A stretch of DNA of 58,641 nucleotides from Streptomyces regalis (GTDB lineage Bacteria; Actinomycetota; Actinomycetes; Streptomycetales; Streptomycetaceae): positions 1 through 58,641 of the forward strand of contig NZ_LLZG01000362.1 in NCBI RefSeq assembly GCF_001509475.1, read 5' to 3'. Position 1 is the first letter of the stretch. The number at the start of each line of letters is the position of its first letter. Under the pieces are notes generated by a model. That model did no database searches and was not told the DNA's origin. It worked only from the letters and a program-made list of their open reading frames with translations. Position numbers and translations under genes: made by a program. Positions 1 through 8,698 of the stretch are shown piece after piece.

Positions 1-429
1 ACCCGGCCGCTTCGCGGCCCTGTCACCTCCGGCCGATACCGCGGCGCTCCGCACCGCCACCACCGGATGCGATTCCTCCCGGGCGTGAACGCCCGGGGTC
101 CCTCGCAAGATCACGCTGAACGACGTCGCACCCGTGAACTCGAAGCCGCTGAAGTCGGTGTCGCCGTCGAACACGGCTTCTTCGAACCGTGCCGCTCCGA
201 GTGAAGTCCCTGCCGCGCCGCGCACCGCCTCGAACAACTCGGCGGAGAAGGTCACTCCGCTGAAGTCCCTGACGAGTCCCAGCGCGACCCCGTTCAACGC
301 GTAGCTCCACTCGAGCGTGTCCCTGGGATGCTCCAGACAACGAGTGCGGGCGGGCAGCAGCCGGCCGGGGCAGGCGAGGGAGTAGGTGCATCCGCGTCGG
401 CCGGGTCGGTTGATCGTCACGGCATGCAT
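1..429 (-). CDS. Pentapeptide-repeat protein, partial (runs off left edge)
   Basis: The minus frame is open from ATG 429 (an in-frame GTG lies at 420) to the window edge, about 143 codons with no stop. Residues about 45-105 show the F-x-x-x-x-F-x-G rhythm of pentapeptide repeats (DFSGVTFS, ARFEEAVFDGDTDFSGFEFTGATSF). Such proteins form right-handed beta-helices of varied function, and no specific role can be given. After SFSVILRG the repeat signal disappears and the frame crosses a GC-rich hairpin at 78-97, so the real C-terminus may differ or have been replaced. It is divergent from the first FG-GAP gene. Confidence 0.6.
   Translation of the reverse strand, partial: MHAVTINRPGRRGCTYSLACPGRLLPARTRCLEHPRDTLEWSYALNGVALGLVRDFSGVTFSAELFEAVRGAAGTSLGAARFEEAVFDGDTDFSGFEFTGATSFSVILRGTPGVHAREESHPVVAVRSAAVSAGGDRAAKRPG
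78..97. repeat. Perfect 8-bp GC hairpin (CCCGGGCG / CGCCCGGG)
   Basis: The arms at 78-85 and 90-97 enclose the loop TGAA. On the minus strand the hairpin is followed by GAGGAATCGCATCC, which resembles the 3' ends of IS200/IS605 TnpB-type elements in actinobacteria. A second small hairpin (GGCCGC-GAA-GCGGCC) lies at the window edge. No tnpB is visible, so this may be a relic element end or a terminator. Confidence 0.35.
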
Positions 430-672
430 GGTCGCTCGGGTCGCCTCGTTCCGCAGTCCGTTCGATCAGAGAGCCCGGCGGACCGTCCCCCTCCGGCCAC
501 ATGGACCTCAGAGTTTTCCCGAACTCACGTACAACCCTTGCGCCCCGTCGCGGGTCTCCTGATCGCTGACCGAGCCATGAACCGGAGGACAACTCCCGGA
601 AAACGCGCCCGGTCGCACCCCATCGACTGCGGATGCCCGCCAGGCATCCCCGCATGCAGCAGGAGAACCCGC

Positions 673-2163
673 ATGCACAAGCGCCACCCGCGCCGCACCG
701 CACGACTCGCCCTCGCGACGGCCACCGCGGCCGCGCTGACCGGCGGTCTGCTCACCTTCACGGCGTCGACGGCGAGCGCCGCCGACTCCACGGATGTCCC
801 GCACGCCGACTTCAACGGCGACGGCATCGGCGACGTGGCCTTCTCGGCGGACAGCGCCTACGTGAGCGGCAAGAAGGACGCCGGCCAGCTGGTCGTCCTG
901 TACGGCACCGCCACCGGCGTGTCGTCCGCCAAGCGCCACACGATCAGCCAGAACACCACGGGTGCCCCCGGCAGCGCCGAGGCCGGGGACCGCTTCGGAC
1001 ACGACACCGCGTACGCCGACTTCAATGGCGACGGCTACGACGACATCGCTGTGGGCGCGGCGGGCGAGGACGTCGGCAGCGACGTCGACGGCGGCGGCCT
1101 GGCGATCTTCTGGGGGTCGGCCTCCGGCATCACCGGCAAGGGCATCACCGTCGCCGACCCGGCCCCGTCCCAGCACGACGCCTGGGGCAAGAACCTGGCC
1201 GCCGGCGACTTCGACGGCGACGGCACGGCCGACCTCGCCGTAGGCAACACCTCCAGGATCATCCACGTGTTCAAGGGCGGCTTCACCACGTCCGGAACCG
1301 CGCTCGGCGGCCGCTACACGGTCAAGCCCCAGATCCTGTCCGGCGGTGCGGCCCGCGGCCCGCTCAACCTCACCGCGGGCGACGTGAACGGCGACGGCCG
1401 CACGGACCTGGTGGTCGACGGTTTCGAGAACGACACCGGGGACGGCTGGAACACCAACTACCTCATCCCCGGCACCGACGGCGGCCTGTCCGCCGGTGAC
1501 GCCCGCCCCCTCAAGGGAGGCGTCATCACCGGGATCGGCGACGTCAACGGCGATGGCTACGGCGACATCGTCACCGGCATGCACTGGAACAAGACCGACG
1601 ACGGCGTGACCTTCCCCGGTGCCGAGGACGGCGGCAAAGTGTGGATCACCTACGGCGCGGCGAGCGGCGTCGGCTCCACCACCGGCATCACGCAGAACAC
1701 CGGCAACGTCCCGGGCACGTCCGAGAGGAACGACTGGTTCGGCTACGAGCTGGACCTCGGCGACGTCAACGGTGACGGCTACCAGGACCTGGTGGTCGGC
1801 GTCGCGGGCGAGAACATCGGCGGTGTCGTCGACACCGGCATGGTCACCGTCCTGTACGGCTCGGCCTCCGGCCTGAACACCTCCTCCGGCGCGCAGTCAT
1901 TCGCACAGAGCACAGCGGGCGTGCCCGGCAACGACGAGAAGGGCGACATGCTCGGCATCGACGTCAAGCTCGACGACGTCACCGGCGACGGCCGGGCCGA
2001 CCTCCTCGCGGGCTCGGCCGAGAACGGCGGCAACGGCGCGGTCCTCTACCTGCCCTCCAACGGCACGAAGATCACCACGACCGGCGCCCGCACCATCTCG
2101 CCGAGCACCTCCGGCGTCTCGACGACCGGCGCGCCGTACTTCGGCTCGAACTTCGCCGACTGA
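673..2163 (+). CDS. Secreted FG-GAP repeat (integrin-alpha-like beta-propeller) protein 1
   Basis: A 496-aa protein starting at ATG 673, chosen for the upstream AGGAG and because a Sec signal peptide follows at once: twin Arg and Lys, a hydrophobic TAAALTGGLL core, then ASTASAA. The mature part has seven calcium-binding D-x-N/D-G-D-G blades (DFNGDGIGD, DFNGDGYDD, DFDGDGTAD, DVNGDGRTD, DVNGDGYGD, DVNGDGYQD, DVTGDGRAD), the count of a seven-bladed propeller. It has no catalytic signature, so a binding or matrix role outside the cell is the best guess. It is first of three tandem paralogues. The open frame extends upstream of 673 but without a start context. Confidence 0.85.
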   Translation: MHKRHPRRTARLALATATAAALTGGLLTFTASTASAADSTDVPHADFNGDGIGDVAFSADSAYVSGKKDAGQLVVLYGTATGVSSAKRHTISQNTTGAPGSAEAGDRFGHDTAYADFNGDGYDDIAVGAAGEDVGSDVDGGGLAIFWGSASGITGKGITVADPAPSQHDAWGKNLAAGDFDGDGTADLAVGNTSRIIHVFKGGFTTSGTALGGRYTVKPQILSGGAARGPLNLTAGDVNGDGRTDLVVDGFENDTGDGWNTNYLIPGTDGGLSAGDARPLKGGVITGIGDVNGDGYGDIVTGMHWNKTDDGVTFPGAEDGGKVWITYGAASGVGSTTGITQNTGNVPGTSERNDWFGYELDLGDVNGDGYQDLVVGVAGENIGGVVDTGMVTVLYGSASGLNTSSGAQSFAQSTAGVPGNDEKGDMLGIDVKLDDVTGDGRADLLAGSAENGGNGAVLYLPSNGTKITTTGARTISPSTSGVSTTGAPYFGSNFAD

Positions 2164-2167
2164 GCCT

Positions 2168-2185
2168 CCCGGCCGTACGGCCGGG
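2168..2185. terminator. 18-bp perfect palindrome after FG-GAP gene 1
   Basis: CCCGGCCGTACGGCCGGG begins 5 bp after the stop codon. It can form a GC-rich hairpin typical of Streptomyces terminators, without a clear U-tract. Confidence 0.55.
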
Positions 2186-2237
2186 ACAGTGCCGTACAGC
2201 CGTCACGCCCTATTCAGCCGTACAGCAGTCACACCCT

Positions 2238-2271
2238 TTTCATCCGTATTCGGCTTTCATCCGTATTCGGC
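2238..2271 (+). repeat. Perfect tandem 17-bp direct repeat before FG-GAP gene 2
   Basis: TTTCATCCGTATTCGGC occurs twice back to back, ending just before the AGGAG ribosome-binding site of the next gene. It lies in the 5' leader and could be a regulator site or a slippage duplication. Confidence 0.6.
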
Positions 2272-2282
2272 AGGAGAAACAC

Positions 2283-3737
2283 ATGCGCAAAAGCCTCCGT
2301 ACAGCCCTGGCGACCGCAGCCGTGGGCGCGCTCACCGGTGGGCTGCTCGTCGCCGTCGCCGGTACCGCCACGGCCGCCTCCGGCCTGGAGGGCGACTTCA
2401 ACGGCGACGGCTACCAGGACGTGGCGGTCTCCGCCCCGCGCGCCTCGGTGAACGGCCGCGCGAACGCCGGCTCCGTGACCGTGCTGTACGGCTCCGCGAG
2501 CGGCGCGGGCGCCACCAAGATCCAGACCCTCTCCCAGGACAGCACGGGCGTCCCGGGCACGGCGGAGTCGGGCGACGGCTTCGGCTCGCACACCACGGCC
2601 GGCGACTTCAACGGCGACGGCTACGCCGACCTGGCCGTGGGCGCGCCCGGCGAGGACGCCGGTTCGGACACCGACGGCGGCACCGCGGTCATCCTCTGGG
2701 GCGCCTCCACCGGCCTGTCGGGCGGCACCACGGTCGCCGACCCCGCCCGCAGCGGCCACGACCGCTTCGGCGCCCCGCTCGCCGCCGGCGACTACAACGG
2801 CGACGGCCAGGACGACCTCGCCATCGGCTCGGACCAGAACTGGGTCGACATCTACCGCGGCGGTTTCACCAAGTCCGGCTCCACCGGCGGCCACTACAAG
2901 GTCACCACACCGGTCCTGAAGGTGAAGGGCTCGGACATCTGGAACCTCACGCCGGGCGACGTGAACAAGGACGGCCGCACCGACCTGCTCGTCGACGGCT
3001 ACGAGGGCGAGACGAGCGGCGACTACTACTTCAACGCCAACTACTACCTGCCCGGCTCCTCCAGCGGCGTGACCACCTCCGGTAGCCGGAAGCTGCCCGC
3101 CGGGATCATCTCCGACATCGGCGACGTCAACAACGACGGCTACGGCGACATCGTCATCGGCAACCACTGGGACGCCTCCTCGGACAGCCCCGGGGCGTCC
3201 AAGGGCGGTGCCGTCGCGCTCGTCTGGGGCACCTCGACCGGCCCGACCGGCGGCACGTCGACCATGAACCAGAACACCGCCGGCGTCCCCGGCACCAGCG
3301 AGACAGATGACGCCTTCGGCTGGGAGCTCTCCCTCGGCGACATCAACGGCGACGGCTATGACGACCTCGCCATCGGCTCGCCCGGTGAGGACCTGAACGG
3401 CATCGCCGACGCCGGCATGGTCTCCGTCCTCTTCGGCTCGACGTCCGGCTTCCAGGAGACCGGCGCCCAGGCCCTGGCCCAGGACACGCCCGGCGTGCCC
3501 GGCGGCAACGAGGCGGGCGACGGTTTCGGTGGCGAGCTGCTGCTCACCGACGCCACCGGCGACGGCAAGGCGGACCTGACGGTCGGCCTGCCGTGGGAGA
3601 ACAACGCCGACGGCTATGTCGTGGCCTTCGCCTCCGACGGCTCGAAGATCAGCACGTCCGGCCGGGGCATCGGCCTGACCGCGGCCAAGGTGTCGGCGTC
3701 CGGCACCCCGCTGTTCGGCATCCAGATGGCGGGCTGA
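2283..3737 (+). CDS. Secreted FG-GAP repeat (beta-propeller) protein 2
   Basis: A 484-aa paralogue of its two neighbours. ATG 2283 follows CAGGAGAAACAC, a clear ribosome-binding site. The signal peptide is MRKSLRTALATAAVGALTGG with an AxA-type end near TATAA. Seven blades carry D-x-N-x-D-G-x-x-D motifs (DFNGDGYQD, DFNGDGYAD, DYNGDGQDD, DVNKDGRTD, DVNNDGYGD, DINGDGYDD, DATGDGKAD). Like the others it has repeats of the type GVPGTxExGDxFG between blades. It is probably exported and calcium-stabilised; its ligand is unknown. It is separated from gene 1 by a palindrome, so the genes may be transcribed separately. Confidence 0.85.
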   Translation: MRKSLRTALATAAVGALTGGLLVAVAGTATAASGLEGDFNGDGYQDVAVSAPRASVNGRANAGSVTVLYGSASGAGATKIQTLSQDSTGVPGTAESGDGFGSHTTAGDFNGDGYADLAVGAPGEDAGSDTDGGTAVILWGASTGLSGGTTVADPARSGHDRFGAPLAAGDYNGDGQDDLAIGSDQNWVDIYRGGFTKSGSTGGHYKVTTPVLKVKGSDIWNLTPGDVNKDGRTDLLVDGYEGETSGDYYFNANYYLPGSSSGVTTSGSRKLPAGIISDIGDVNNDGYGDIVIGNHWDASSDSPGASKGGAVALVWGTSTGPTGGTSTMNQNTAGVPGTSETDDAFGWELSLGDINGDGYDDLAIGSPGEDLNGIADAGMVSVLFGSTSGFQETGAQALAQDTPGVPGGNEAGDGFGGELLLTDATGDGKADLTVGLPWENNADGYVVAFASDGSKISTSGRGIGLTAAKVSASGTPLFGIQMAG

Positions 3738-3766
3738 GCCGACCCGCGACGATCCGGGACCCATTT

Positions 3767-3829
3767 CCCGATCCGGGATCCGTCCCGGATCGGGACCTGC
3801 GGCGCCGATTCCTCTGCGCCGCAGGTCCC
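3767..3829. terminator. Two overlapping perfect hairpins after FG-GAP gene 2
   Basis: Hairpin one has a 12-bp stem (3767-3778 with 3783-3794) and a 4-nt loop. Hairpin two has a 14-bp stem (3792-3805 with 3816-3829) and a 10-nt loop. They share bases 3792-3794, so they compete at full length. This is consistent with a strong terminator between FG-GAP genes 2 and 3. Confidence 0.6.
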
Positions 3830-3891
3830 CCGACCCCACCCCCGTACGCCGGGCCCGCCGCCCCCGGGCCCGGCCCCTCCTGGAGCACGCC

Positions 3892-5316
3892 TTGCGCAAG
3901 CGCACCCTCCTGACGGCCCTCACCGTCACCGCCGGCCTCCTCACCGCCGGCCTCCTCACTGCCCTGCCCGCCTCCACCGCCTCCGCCGCACCCTCCGGCC
4001 TGTCCGGCGACTTCAACGGCGACGGCTACCTCGACGCCGCGATCGGCGCCGCGAGCGCCACGGTGAGCGGGAAGTCGCAGGCCGGCGCCGTCGTCGTCCT
4101 GTACGGCTCGGCGTCCGGTGTGTCCGCCACCCGCAAGACCGTGATCCACCAGAACTCCACCGGAGTCCCGGGCGCGGCCGAGACGGGCGACCTGTTCGGC
4201 GCCGGCCTGGCCGCCGGCGACCTCGACCGCGACGGCTACTCCGACCTGGTCGTCGGCGCCTCGAACGAGGCCATCGGCGACCGGCAGGGCGTCGGCGCGG
4301 CCACCGTGCTGTGGGGCGGCCCCTCGGGCCTGTCCGGCGGCAAGGGCCTGCCCCAGCCGTCCACGCTGTCCGAGTTCGGCAACTTCGGCAACGGCGTCGC
4401 GACCGGCGACTTCGACGGCGACGGCGACACCGACGTGACGGTCACCGGCCGGGACCACACCCGCCTCTACAACGGCCCCTTCACCCGCACCGGCCCCACG
4501 AGCCACACCCGCGTCGGCGAGGTCGGCACGGTGTACGAGGTGACCGCGGGCGACCTGACCGGCGACGGAGCGGACGAGCGCGTCTACCCGCACGCCGTGG
4601 ACGGCGACCCCGGTGGCAAGATCTACTACTTCCGCTGGACCGGCATGACGCACTCCATGACGGAGCTGCCGAACGCCGACGGCTTCCCCGGCGCGATCGC
4701 CGACATCGACGGCGACGGCTACGGTGACCTCGTCCTCGGCGACCCCACGGACCCGTCCGCCGACAAGCCCGGCGGCCACAAGGGCGGCCAGATCACCGTC
4801 TGGTACGGCGGCCCGGACGGCCCCGACCCCGCACAGCAGCCGACCGTCATCCACCAGGACACCACCGGCGTCCCCGGCGGGGGCGAGACCGGCGACGCCT
4901 TCGGCTCGGCGGTCGGCGTGGGCGACATCAACGGCGACCAGTACGCCGATGTCGTGGTCGGCGCCCCGGGCGAGGACCTCGGCTCGGCCCGGGACGCGGG
5001 CATGGTGACCGTGCTGTTCGGCTCGTCCTCAGGCCTGACCACCGCGGGCGCCAAGGGCTACACCCAGGACACCTCCGGCGTGCCCGGCACCGCGGAGACC
5101 GGCGACGCCTTCGGCAAGGCGGTACGCCTGGTCGACCTCGACCGCAACGGCAGGTCCGACCTGGTCGCGGGCAGCGGCAACGAGAACGGCTACGGCATGG
5201 TCACGTACCTGCGCGGCACCTCCACCGGCCTGACCACCACGGGCGCCCTGAACATCACGGCCCGCGCGGTCTCTCTGCAGGGCAGCGCCGACTTCGGCTG
5301 GGCGATCGCCCAGTAA
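3892..5316 (+). CDS. Secreted FG-GAP repeat (beta-propeller) protein 3
   Basis: A 474-aa protein starting at TTG 3892, preceded by GGAG at a good distance. The signal peptide is LRKRTLLTALTVTAGLLTAG ending near STASAA. Seven blades are visible (DFNGDGYLD, DLDRDGYSD, DFDGDGDTD, DLTGDGADE, DIDGDGYGD, DINGDQYAD, DLDRNGRSD), with the fourth and sixth diverged at calcium-coordinating positions. It is the least regular of the three paralogues. Extracellular location is inferred from the signal peptide; no enzymatic motif is present. Confidence 0.83.
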   Translation: MRKRTLLTALTVTAGLLTAGLLTALPASTASAAPSGLSGDFNGDGYLDAAIGAASATVSGKSQAGAVVVLYGSASGVSATRKTVIHQNSTGVPGAAETGDLFGAGLAAGDLDRDGYSDLVVGASNEAIGDRQGVGAATVLWGGPSGLSGGKGLPQPSTLSEFGNFGNGVATGDFDGDGDTDVTVTGRDHTRLYNGPFTRTGPTSHTRVGEVGTVYEVTAGDLTGDGADERVYPHAVDGDPGGKIYYFRWTGMTHSMTELPNADGFPGAIADIDGDGYGDLVLGDPTDPSADKPGGHKGGQITVWYGGPDGPDPAQQPTVIHQDTTGVPGGGETGDAFGSAVGVGDINGDQYADVVVGAPGEDLGSARDAGMVTVLFGSSSGLTTAGAKGYTQDTSGVPGTAETGDAFGKAVRLVDLDRNGRSDLVAGSGNENGYGMVTYLRGTSTGLTTTGALNITARAVSLQGSADFGWAIAQ

Positions 5317-5401
5317 GGCCTCTCCCCTACGACCGACCCCTGAACACCCCCGGAGAGTGAACCCCCGTTCCCCTTAAGGGATGTCACAGCTCGGCCGCAA
5401 A

Positions 5402-5427
5402 GCCGGGCCCGAACCGGAGGGCCCGGC
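5402..5427. terminator. Perfect 9-bp stem hairpin after FG-GAP gene 3
   Basis: GCCGGGCCC and GGGCCCGGC enclose an 8-nt loop between the FG-GAP stop and the next gene start. Confidence 0.5.
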
Positions 5428-5461
5428 ACGCGATTCTCCGGGACCAGGTACGTTCGAAGAC

Positions 5462-6427
5462 GTGGCTGGATTCAGGATCGGACGGGGCAGCCGGAACAAC
5501 GGCACCCCGCAAACGCGCCCCCAACAACCTCCGTACGGGCAGCAGGCGCCCCAGGGACCGTCGTACGGCTATCCCCCGCCGTCGCAGCAGCCGTCGCAGC
5601 AGCCTTACGGCGGCTCGGGCGGCGGCGCAGGCGGCTGGCCGCAGGCCAACGGCGGCGGAGGCTACGGCGGTTACGGCGCCGGCGGTCAGGGTGGCCAGGG
5701 TGGTCAGGGAGGCCACGGCGAGCCGGAGTACTTCGGCGACGGCGGCTACCCGCACGGCCCGGGCGGCGCCCCGGACCCGTACGCGGCGAACAACCCTGGC
5801 CACACCCAGGCCTTCTCGGTCGGCGAGGACCCCTACACCCAGGGCGAGACGTACCAGGCGGGCGCGGCCCCGGCCGCCCCGGTCGGCCCTCGCCTGCACT
5901 GGAAGCAGCTGCTGCGCGGCATCGTCCTGTCCCCCGGCCAGACCTTCCTCCAGATGCGGGACTACACGATGTGGGGCCCCGCCCTCATCGTGACCTTCCT
6001 GTACGGCCTGCTGGCGGTCTTCGGCTTCGACGGCGCGCGGAACGACGCGATCAACGCGACCCTGTCGAACGCGGTCCCGATCGTCCTGACGACGGCCGTG
6101 GCGATGGTCCTGTCGTCCTTCGTCCTGGGCGTGGTCACCCACACCCTGGCCCGCCAGCTGGGCGGCGACGGCGCCTGGCAGCCCACGGTCGGCCTCTCCA
6201 TGCTGATCATGTCCCTGACCGACGCCCCCCGCCTGGTCTTCGCGATGTTCGCCGGCGGCGACGCGACGTTCGTCCAGGCCCTGGGCTGGGTGACGTGGGT
6301 GGCGGCGGGCGCCCTGCTGACCCTGATGGTCTCCAAGTCCCACGACCTGCCCTGGCCGAAGGCCCTGGGCGCGAGCGCGATCCAGCTGGTCGCGCTGCTG
6401 TCGATCGTGAAGCTGGGCACGTTCTAG
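5462..6427 (+). CDS. Yip1-family membrane protein
   Basis: A 321-aa protein from GTG 5462 (VAGFRIGRGSRNNG, a typical N-terminus for this Streptomyces family). The first 130 residues are a low-complexity Gln/Pro/Gly/Tyr-rich tail, then a membrane domain with about five hydrophobic segments (ALIVTFLYGLLAVFGF, IVLTTAVAMVLSSFVLGVV, the FAMFAGG region, WVAAGALLTLMV, AIQLVALLSIVKLG). The motif GPALIVTFLYGL and the helix order fit the Yip1/YIF1 superfamily. Its function in actinobacteria is undefined. A TACGTT box 7 nt before GTG suggests a leaderless transcript. An in-frame ATG at 5381 lacks support. Confidence 0.7.
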   Translation: MAGFRIGRGSRNNGTPQTRPQQPPYGQQAPQGPSYGYPPPSQQPSQQPYGGSGGGAGGWPQANGGGGYGGYGAGGQGGQGGQGGHGEPEYFGDGGYPHGPGGAPDPYAANNPGHTQAFSVGEDPYTQGETYQAGAAPAAPVGPRLHWKQLLRGIVLSPGQTFLQMRDYTMWGPALIVTFLYGLLAVFGFDGARNDAINATLSNAVPIVLTTAVAMVLSSFVLGVVTHTLARQLGGDGAWQPTVGLSMLIMSLTDAPRLVFAMFAGGDATFVQALGWVTWVAAGALLTLMVSKSHDLPWPKALGASAIQLVALLSIVKLGTF

Positions 6428-6475
6428 AGCCGACCGACAAAAAATCTGGGAGTTTCAAAAAATCCTGGACGGTGA

Positions 6476-6502
6476 TGTCGAGAACCCGTGCCCTGTTCCG
6501 TC
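6476..6502 (+). promoter_or_regulatory. Candidate ECF42-type promoter for the YCII/sigma operon
   Basis: TGTCGA at 6476-6481 and CGTC at 6499-6502 are separated by 17 bp. From memory of published ECF42 work in Streptomyces, targets carry TGTCGA at -35 and a CGA/TC-type -10, mainly before YCII (DGPF) genes. The match suggests that the sigma factor encoded two genes downstream regulates its own operon. Confidence 0.55.
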
Positions 6503-6553
6503 CCCGGTGTGAACGCGACCAAGATGGGTCGCACCAGTACCGAGGAGAACACG

Positions 6554-6961
6554 ATGGCCAAGTACCTGCTGCTGAAGCACTACCGCGGCGCTCCGGCTCC
6601 GGTCAACGACGTGCGGATGGACCAGTGGACGCCGGAGGAGATCTCGGCGCACATGCAGTACATGCAGGACTTCGCGGACCGGCTCGAGAAGACCGGCGAG
6701 TTCGTCGACGGTCAGGCACTCGCCCCCGAGGGGACGTGGGTCCGGTACGACGGTGAGGGGCGCCCGCCGGTCACCGACGGCCCGTTCGCCGAGACCAAGG
6801 ACCTCATCGCCGGCTGGATGGTGATCGACGTCGACAGCTACGAGCGCGCCGTCGAACTGGCCGGGGAGCTGTCGGCCGCCCCCGGGGCGGGCGGGAAGCC
6901 GATCCACGAGTGGCTCGAGCTGCGCCCGTTCTACGGCTCGGCGCCCACCATCACGGAGTGA
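6554..6961 (+). CDS. YCII-related (DGPF-motif) protein
   Basis: A 135-aa protein starting at ATG 6554 after GAGGAGAACACG. It is a single YCII-like alpha/beta domain with the hallmark VTDGPFAETKDLIAGW, containing the DGPF motif, around residues 75-92. YCII proteins are small dimeric proteins of mostly unknown activity. In actinobacteria a DGPF gene is repeatedly paired with an ECF42 sigma factor, exactly as here, where the two genes overlap by four bases. The candidate ECF42-type promoter upstream supports an autoregulated unit. The hydrophobic and acidic core is intact. Confidence 0.82.
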   Translation: MAKYLLLKHYRGAPAPVNDVRMDQWTPEEISAHMQYMQDFADRLEKTGEFVDGQALAPEGTWVRYDGEGRPPVTDGPFAETKDLIAGWMVIDVDSYERAVELAGELSAAPGAGGKPIHEWLELRPFYGSAPTITE

Positions 6962-8133
6962 CCTCTCAGGTGTCTCGGACGTCTCAGATGAACGAGGCCC
7001 TGCTGAGGAGCCTCACACCCAGCGTGCTCGCCATCCTCGTCCGCCGCGGAGCCGACTTCGCGGCGGCCGAGGACGCCGTGCAGGACGCCCTGGTCGAGGC
7101 GGTCCGCGTCTGGCCGGCCGACCCGCCGCGCGATGCGAAGGGCTGGCTGGTCACGGTGGCCTGGCGCAAGTTCCTCGACCAGGCCAGGGCGGACACGGCC
7201 CGCCGCCGGCGTGAGGACCTCGTCGACGAGGAACCGGCGCCCGGCCCCGCACCCGCCGTCGACGACACGCTCCAGCTCTACTTCCTGTGCGCCCACCCGG
7301 CGCTCACGCCGTCGTCCGCGGTCGCGCTCACGCTGCGCGCCGTCGGCGGGCTCACCACCCGCCAGATCGCCCAGGCCTACCTGGTGCCCGAGGCGACCAT
7401 GGCGCAACGCATCAGCCGGGCCAAGCGCACCGTCTCCGACGTACGGTTCGACCAGCCCGGCGACGTCGCCACCGTGCTGCGCGTCCTCTATCTGGTCTTC
7501 AACGAGGGCTACTCCGGCGACGTCGACCTCGCCGCCGAGGCCATCCGGCTCACCCGGCAGCTCGCGGCCGCGATCGACCACCCCGAGGTGGCGGGGCTGC
7601 TCGCCCTCATGCTGCTCCACCACGCCCGGCGCGCCGCCCGGACCACTCCCGACGGCAGCCTGGTGCCGCTCGCCGAGCAGGACCGGGCCCGCTGGGACAC
7701 GGAGTCGATCACCGAGGGCATCGCGATCCTCCAGGCGGCCCTCGCCCGCGACCGCCTCGGCGAATTCCAGGCCCAGGCCGCCATCGCGGCCCTCCACGCC
7801 GACGCGCCCACCGCCGGGGAGACCGACTGGGTGCAGATCGTCGAGTGGTACGACGAGCTCACGCGCCTGACGGACAGCCCCATTGTCCGGCTCAACCGCG
7901 CGGTCGCCGTCGCCGAAGCCGACGGACCCCGCGCCGGTCTGGCGGCACTCGCGGAACTGGACGCCTCACTGCCCCGCCACGCGGCCGTGGCGGCGTACCT
8001 CCACGAGCGCGACGGCGACCTGACGACAGCGGCACGCCTGTACGCCGAGGCGGCCCACAAGGCCCCCAACCTCGCCGAACGCAACCACCTGACCCGCCAG
8101 GCGGCCCGGCTCAACGCCGACAGACGTCACTGA
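6958..8133 (+). CDS. ECF42-like RNA polymerase sigma factor with C-terminal TPR-like domain
   Basis: From GTG 6958 (overlapping the YCII stop) the product is 391 aa; ATG 6988 (MNEALLRSLTPSV) is an equally plausible start. Sigma-2 lies in residues about 25-80 (FAAAEDAVQDALVEAVRVWP) and sigma-4 near 135-180 (LTTRQIAQAYLVPEATMAQRISRAK). A long helical extension of about 200 residues follows, rich in AL-type helices, as in the ECF42 group whose C-terminus resembles TPRs and is needed for activity. There is no anti-sigma gene. Partnership with YCII is established for the group; the inducing signal is unknown. Confidence 0.85.
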   Translation: MTSQVSRTSQMNEALLRSLTPSVLAILVRRGADFAAAEDAVQDALVEAVRVWPADPPRDAKGWLVTVAWRKFLDQARADTARRRREDLVDEEPAPGPAPAVDDTLQLYFLCAHPALTPSSAVALTLRAVGGLTTRQIAQAYLVPEATMAQRISRAKRTVSDVRFDQPGDVATVLRVLYLVFNEGYSGDVDLAAEAIRLTRQLAAAIDHPEVAGLLALMLLHHARRAARTTPDGSLVPLAEQDRARWDTESITEGIAILQAALARDRLGEFQAQAAIAALHADAPTAGETDWVQIVEWYDELTRLTDSPIVRLNRAVAVAEADGPRAGLAALAELDASLPRHAAVAAYLHERDGDLTTAARLYAEAAHKAPNLAERNHLTRQAARLNADRRH

Positions 8134-8173
8134 CCAGGCACATGACCATGCGTGACCATGCACGGTGCGCAGG

Positions 8174-8698
8174 TCAGAGGGCTTCCGTGTTCTCCCTGGG
8201 CGCCTCTCCCGACTTGTGCACGGGGGGCAGCACACTCCACGGGAAGTTGATCCACTCATCGGTGCGCTTCCACACGTACTCGCACTTCACGAGAGAGTGG
8301 GACTTCTCATAGATGACGGCGGACCGCACCTCGGCGACATGGTCGAGGCAGAAGTCGTGCACGAGCTTCAGCGTCTTGCCGGTGTCGGCGACGTCGTCGG
8401 CGATCAGCACCTTCTTGTCGGTGAAGTCGATCGCGTTGGGGACGGGAGCGAGCATGACGGGCATGTCGAGGGTGGTCCCCACGCCCGTATAGAACTCCAC
8501 GTTCACCAGATGGAGATTCTTGCAGTCGAGGGCATAGGCAAGCCCACCGGCGACGAACACGCCACCGCGGGCGATGCTGAGCACGATGTCCGGCTCGTAC
8601 CCGTCGTCGGCGATGGTCTGCGCGAGCTCGCGGACGGCGCCCCCGAACCGCTCGTAGGTCAGATTCTCCCGCACACCCACACCCACGGCGTCGCTCAT
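8174..8698 (-). CDS. Phosphoribosyltransferase (type I PRTase)
   Basis: A 174-aa protein from ATG 8698, whose first bases overlap the dcd stop (ATGA), indicating translational coupling. The PRPP-binding loop [13 protein letters not shown] is near residues 95-107, and the hood region has [17 protein letters not shown]. Family members transfer ribose-5-phosphate from PRPP to a purine base such as hypoxanthine, guanine or xanthine. Substrate preference cannot be read from the sequence. Pairing with dCTP deaminase implies a role in nucleotide salvage and pool balance. Confidence 0.82.
   Translation of the reverse strand: MSDAVGVGVRENLTYERFGGAVRELAQTIADDGYEPDIVLSIARGGVFVAGGLAYALDCKNLHLVNVEFYTGVGTTLDMPVMLAPVPNAIDFTDKKVLIADDVADTGKTLKLVHDFCLDHVAEVRSAVIYEKSHSLVKCEYVWKRTDEWINFPWSVLPPVHKSGEAPRENTEAL

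Noticed and set aside
508..1584. 358-codon minus-strand frame across FG-GAP gene 1
   Set aside because: An antisense shadow rich in Val/Ala/Gly; the plus strand encodes a signal peptide and seven calcium blades.
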